From DASXZH01 sp963829965 (GTDB taxonomy: Bacteria > Armatimonadota > Fimbriimonadia > Fimbriimonadales > Fimbriimonadaceae), in assembly GCA_963829965.1 (NCBI GenBank), contig CAWHLK010000059.1, forward strand, positions 62,001 to 126,000: a stretch of DNA of 64,000 nucleotides, read 5' to 3'. Made by a program: the position numbers and the translations under genes. Below are positions 63,915 to 64,000 of this stretch, one piece after another. The first letter of the stretch is position 1. Every line of letters starts with the position of its first letter. The notes beneath the pieces were generated by a model. It saw nothing but the letters and a program-made list of their open reading frames with translations. It did no database searches and was not told where the DNA came from.

Positions 63915-63990
63915 CAAATCTGACGGCCACTTGTCTCCCATGATTACCACGCGGTAATTGCGCAGAGGATGCCCGCATACTTACGGGCCA
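63915..63990 (+). repeat. Cassette-border repeat, copy C
   Basis: CAAATCTGACGGCCACTTGT, CTCCCATGATT, GCGGTAATTG and GCATACTTACGGGCC correspond in order to copy B (55903-55980). It lies 25 bp after immunity 3, and the pool continues beyond the window edge. Confidence 0.85.
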
Positions 63991-64000
63991 AGAGAGTGGT

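Noticed and set aside
53455..63990. Integron attC sites at cassette borders
   Set aside because: The border repeats lack the paired R/L boxes and palindromic arms of attC, no integron integrase is present, and the modules are not single-ORF cassettes in uniform spacing.

Overview
The window is 64 kb of moderately GC-rich bacterial chromosome. The gene mix (MerR-type HspR with DnaJ, single-gene ETF subunits, pyruvate phosphate dikinase, GH76, many signal-peptide proteins of unknown function, intergenic heptamer arrays) is compatible with an Armatimonadota/Fimbriimonadia-like organism. That placement is inference: nothing here (no rRNA) fixes the taxonomy. At least 17 widely conserved genes or cassettes are split by single-base indels, mostly in short homopolymers (etfA, ppdK, phhA, cheW, three places in cheA, and others). 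I read most of these as consensus errors of a long-read or draft assembly rather than real gene death, and annotate the genes as whole.

Layout. 1-9.5 kb: metabolic and housekeeping genes (amidohydrolase end, etfBA, parvulin PPIase, MazG, GH76 mannanase, a stand-alone SecD-P1-like membrane protein, ppdK). 9.5-19 kb: dnaJ-hspR behind a HAIR-like operator, an Ntn-hydrolase/TPR/CBM48-like fusion, an aromatic amino acid hydroxylase, a GDSGSP lipoprotein, DUF423 and M61 peptidase genes. 19-20.2 kb: an intact IS481-type element with perfect 19-bp ends and a 5-bp target duplication. 20-31.6 kb: HisC-like aminotransferase, DinB, an ECF sigma/anti-sigma pair, alpha/beta hydrolase, secreted proteins, DUF3800, GNAT, tRNA-Met(CAT), DUF6624 and a Gfo/Idh/MocA oxidoreductase. 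31.7-33.1 kb: an IS3-family element with a canonical -1 slippery site, inserted inside a heptamer repeat array.

33.4-42.4 kb: a full chemotaxis cluster. The minus-strand order is STAS, CheZ-like, CheY, CheA, CheW, MCP, CheR, CheD, CheB; a second CheY and CheX diverge from it. No flagellar or pilus genes are in the window. The receptor has no transmembrane helix. The small protein beside CheY carries a CheZ-like DxxxQ motif. A kdpA gene without kdpB or kdpC follows.

46-64 kb: an Rhs polymorphic-toxin locus, the most interesting part. A 2129-residue secreted protein (signal peptide, six FnIII domains, Rhs/YD repeats, Rhs core) ends in a PD-(D/E)XK-like toxin and overlaps by 4 nt a pentapeptide-repeat immunity gene. 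Downstream lies a pool of detached toxin tips and immunity genes: an NKINSISP toxin with Imm26-like immunity; a second REase-like tip with a second pentapeptide immunity; exported small proteins; CPxCG immunity; DUF4304 immunity; a near-identical copy of the Rhs core bearing an L,D-transpeptidase-like toxin; a second diverged Rhs-core fragment; broken copies of the CPxCG and Imm26 genes; and a third pentapeptide immunity. A repeat of about 60-100 bp recurs at three cassette borders. The arrangement suggests toxin-tip swapping by recombination in the Rhs core, with retained orphan immunities.
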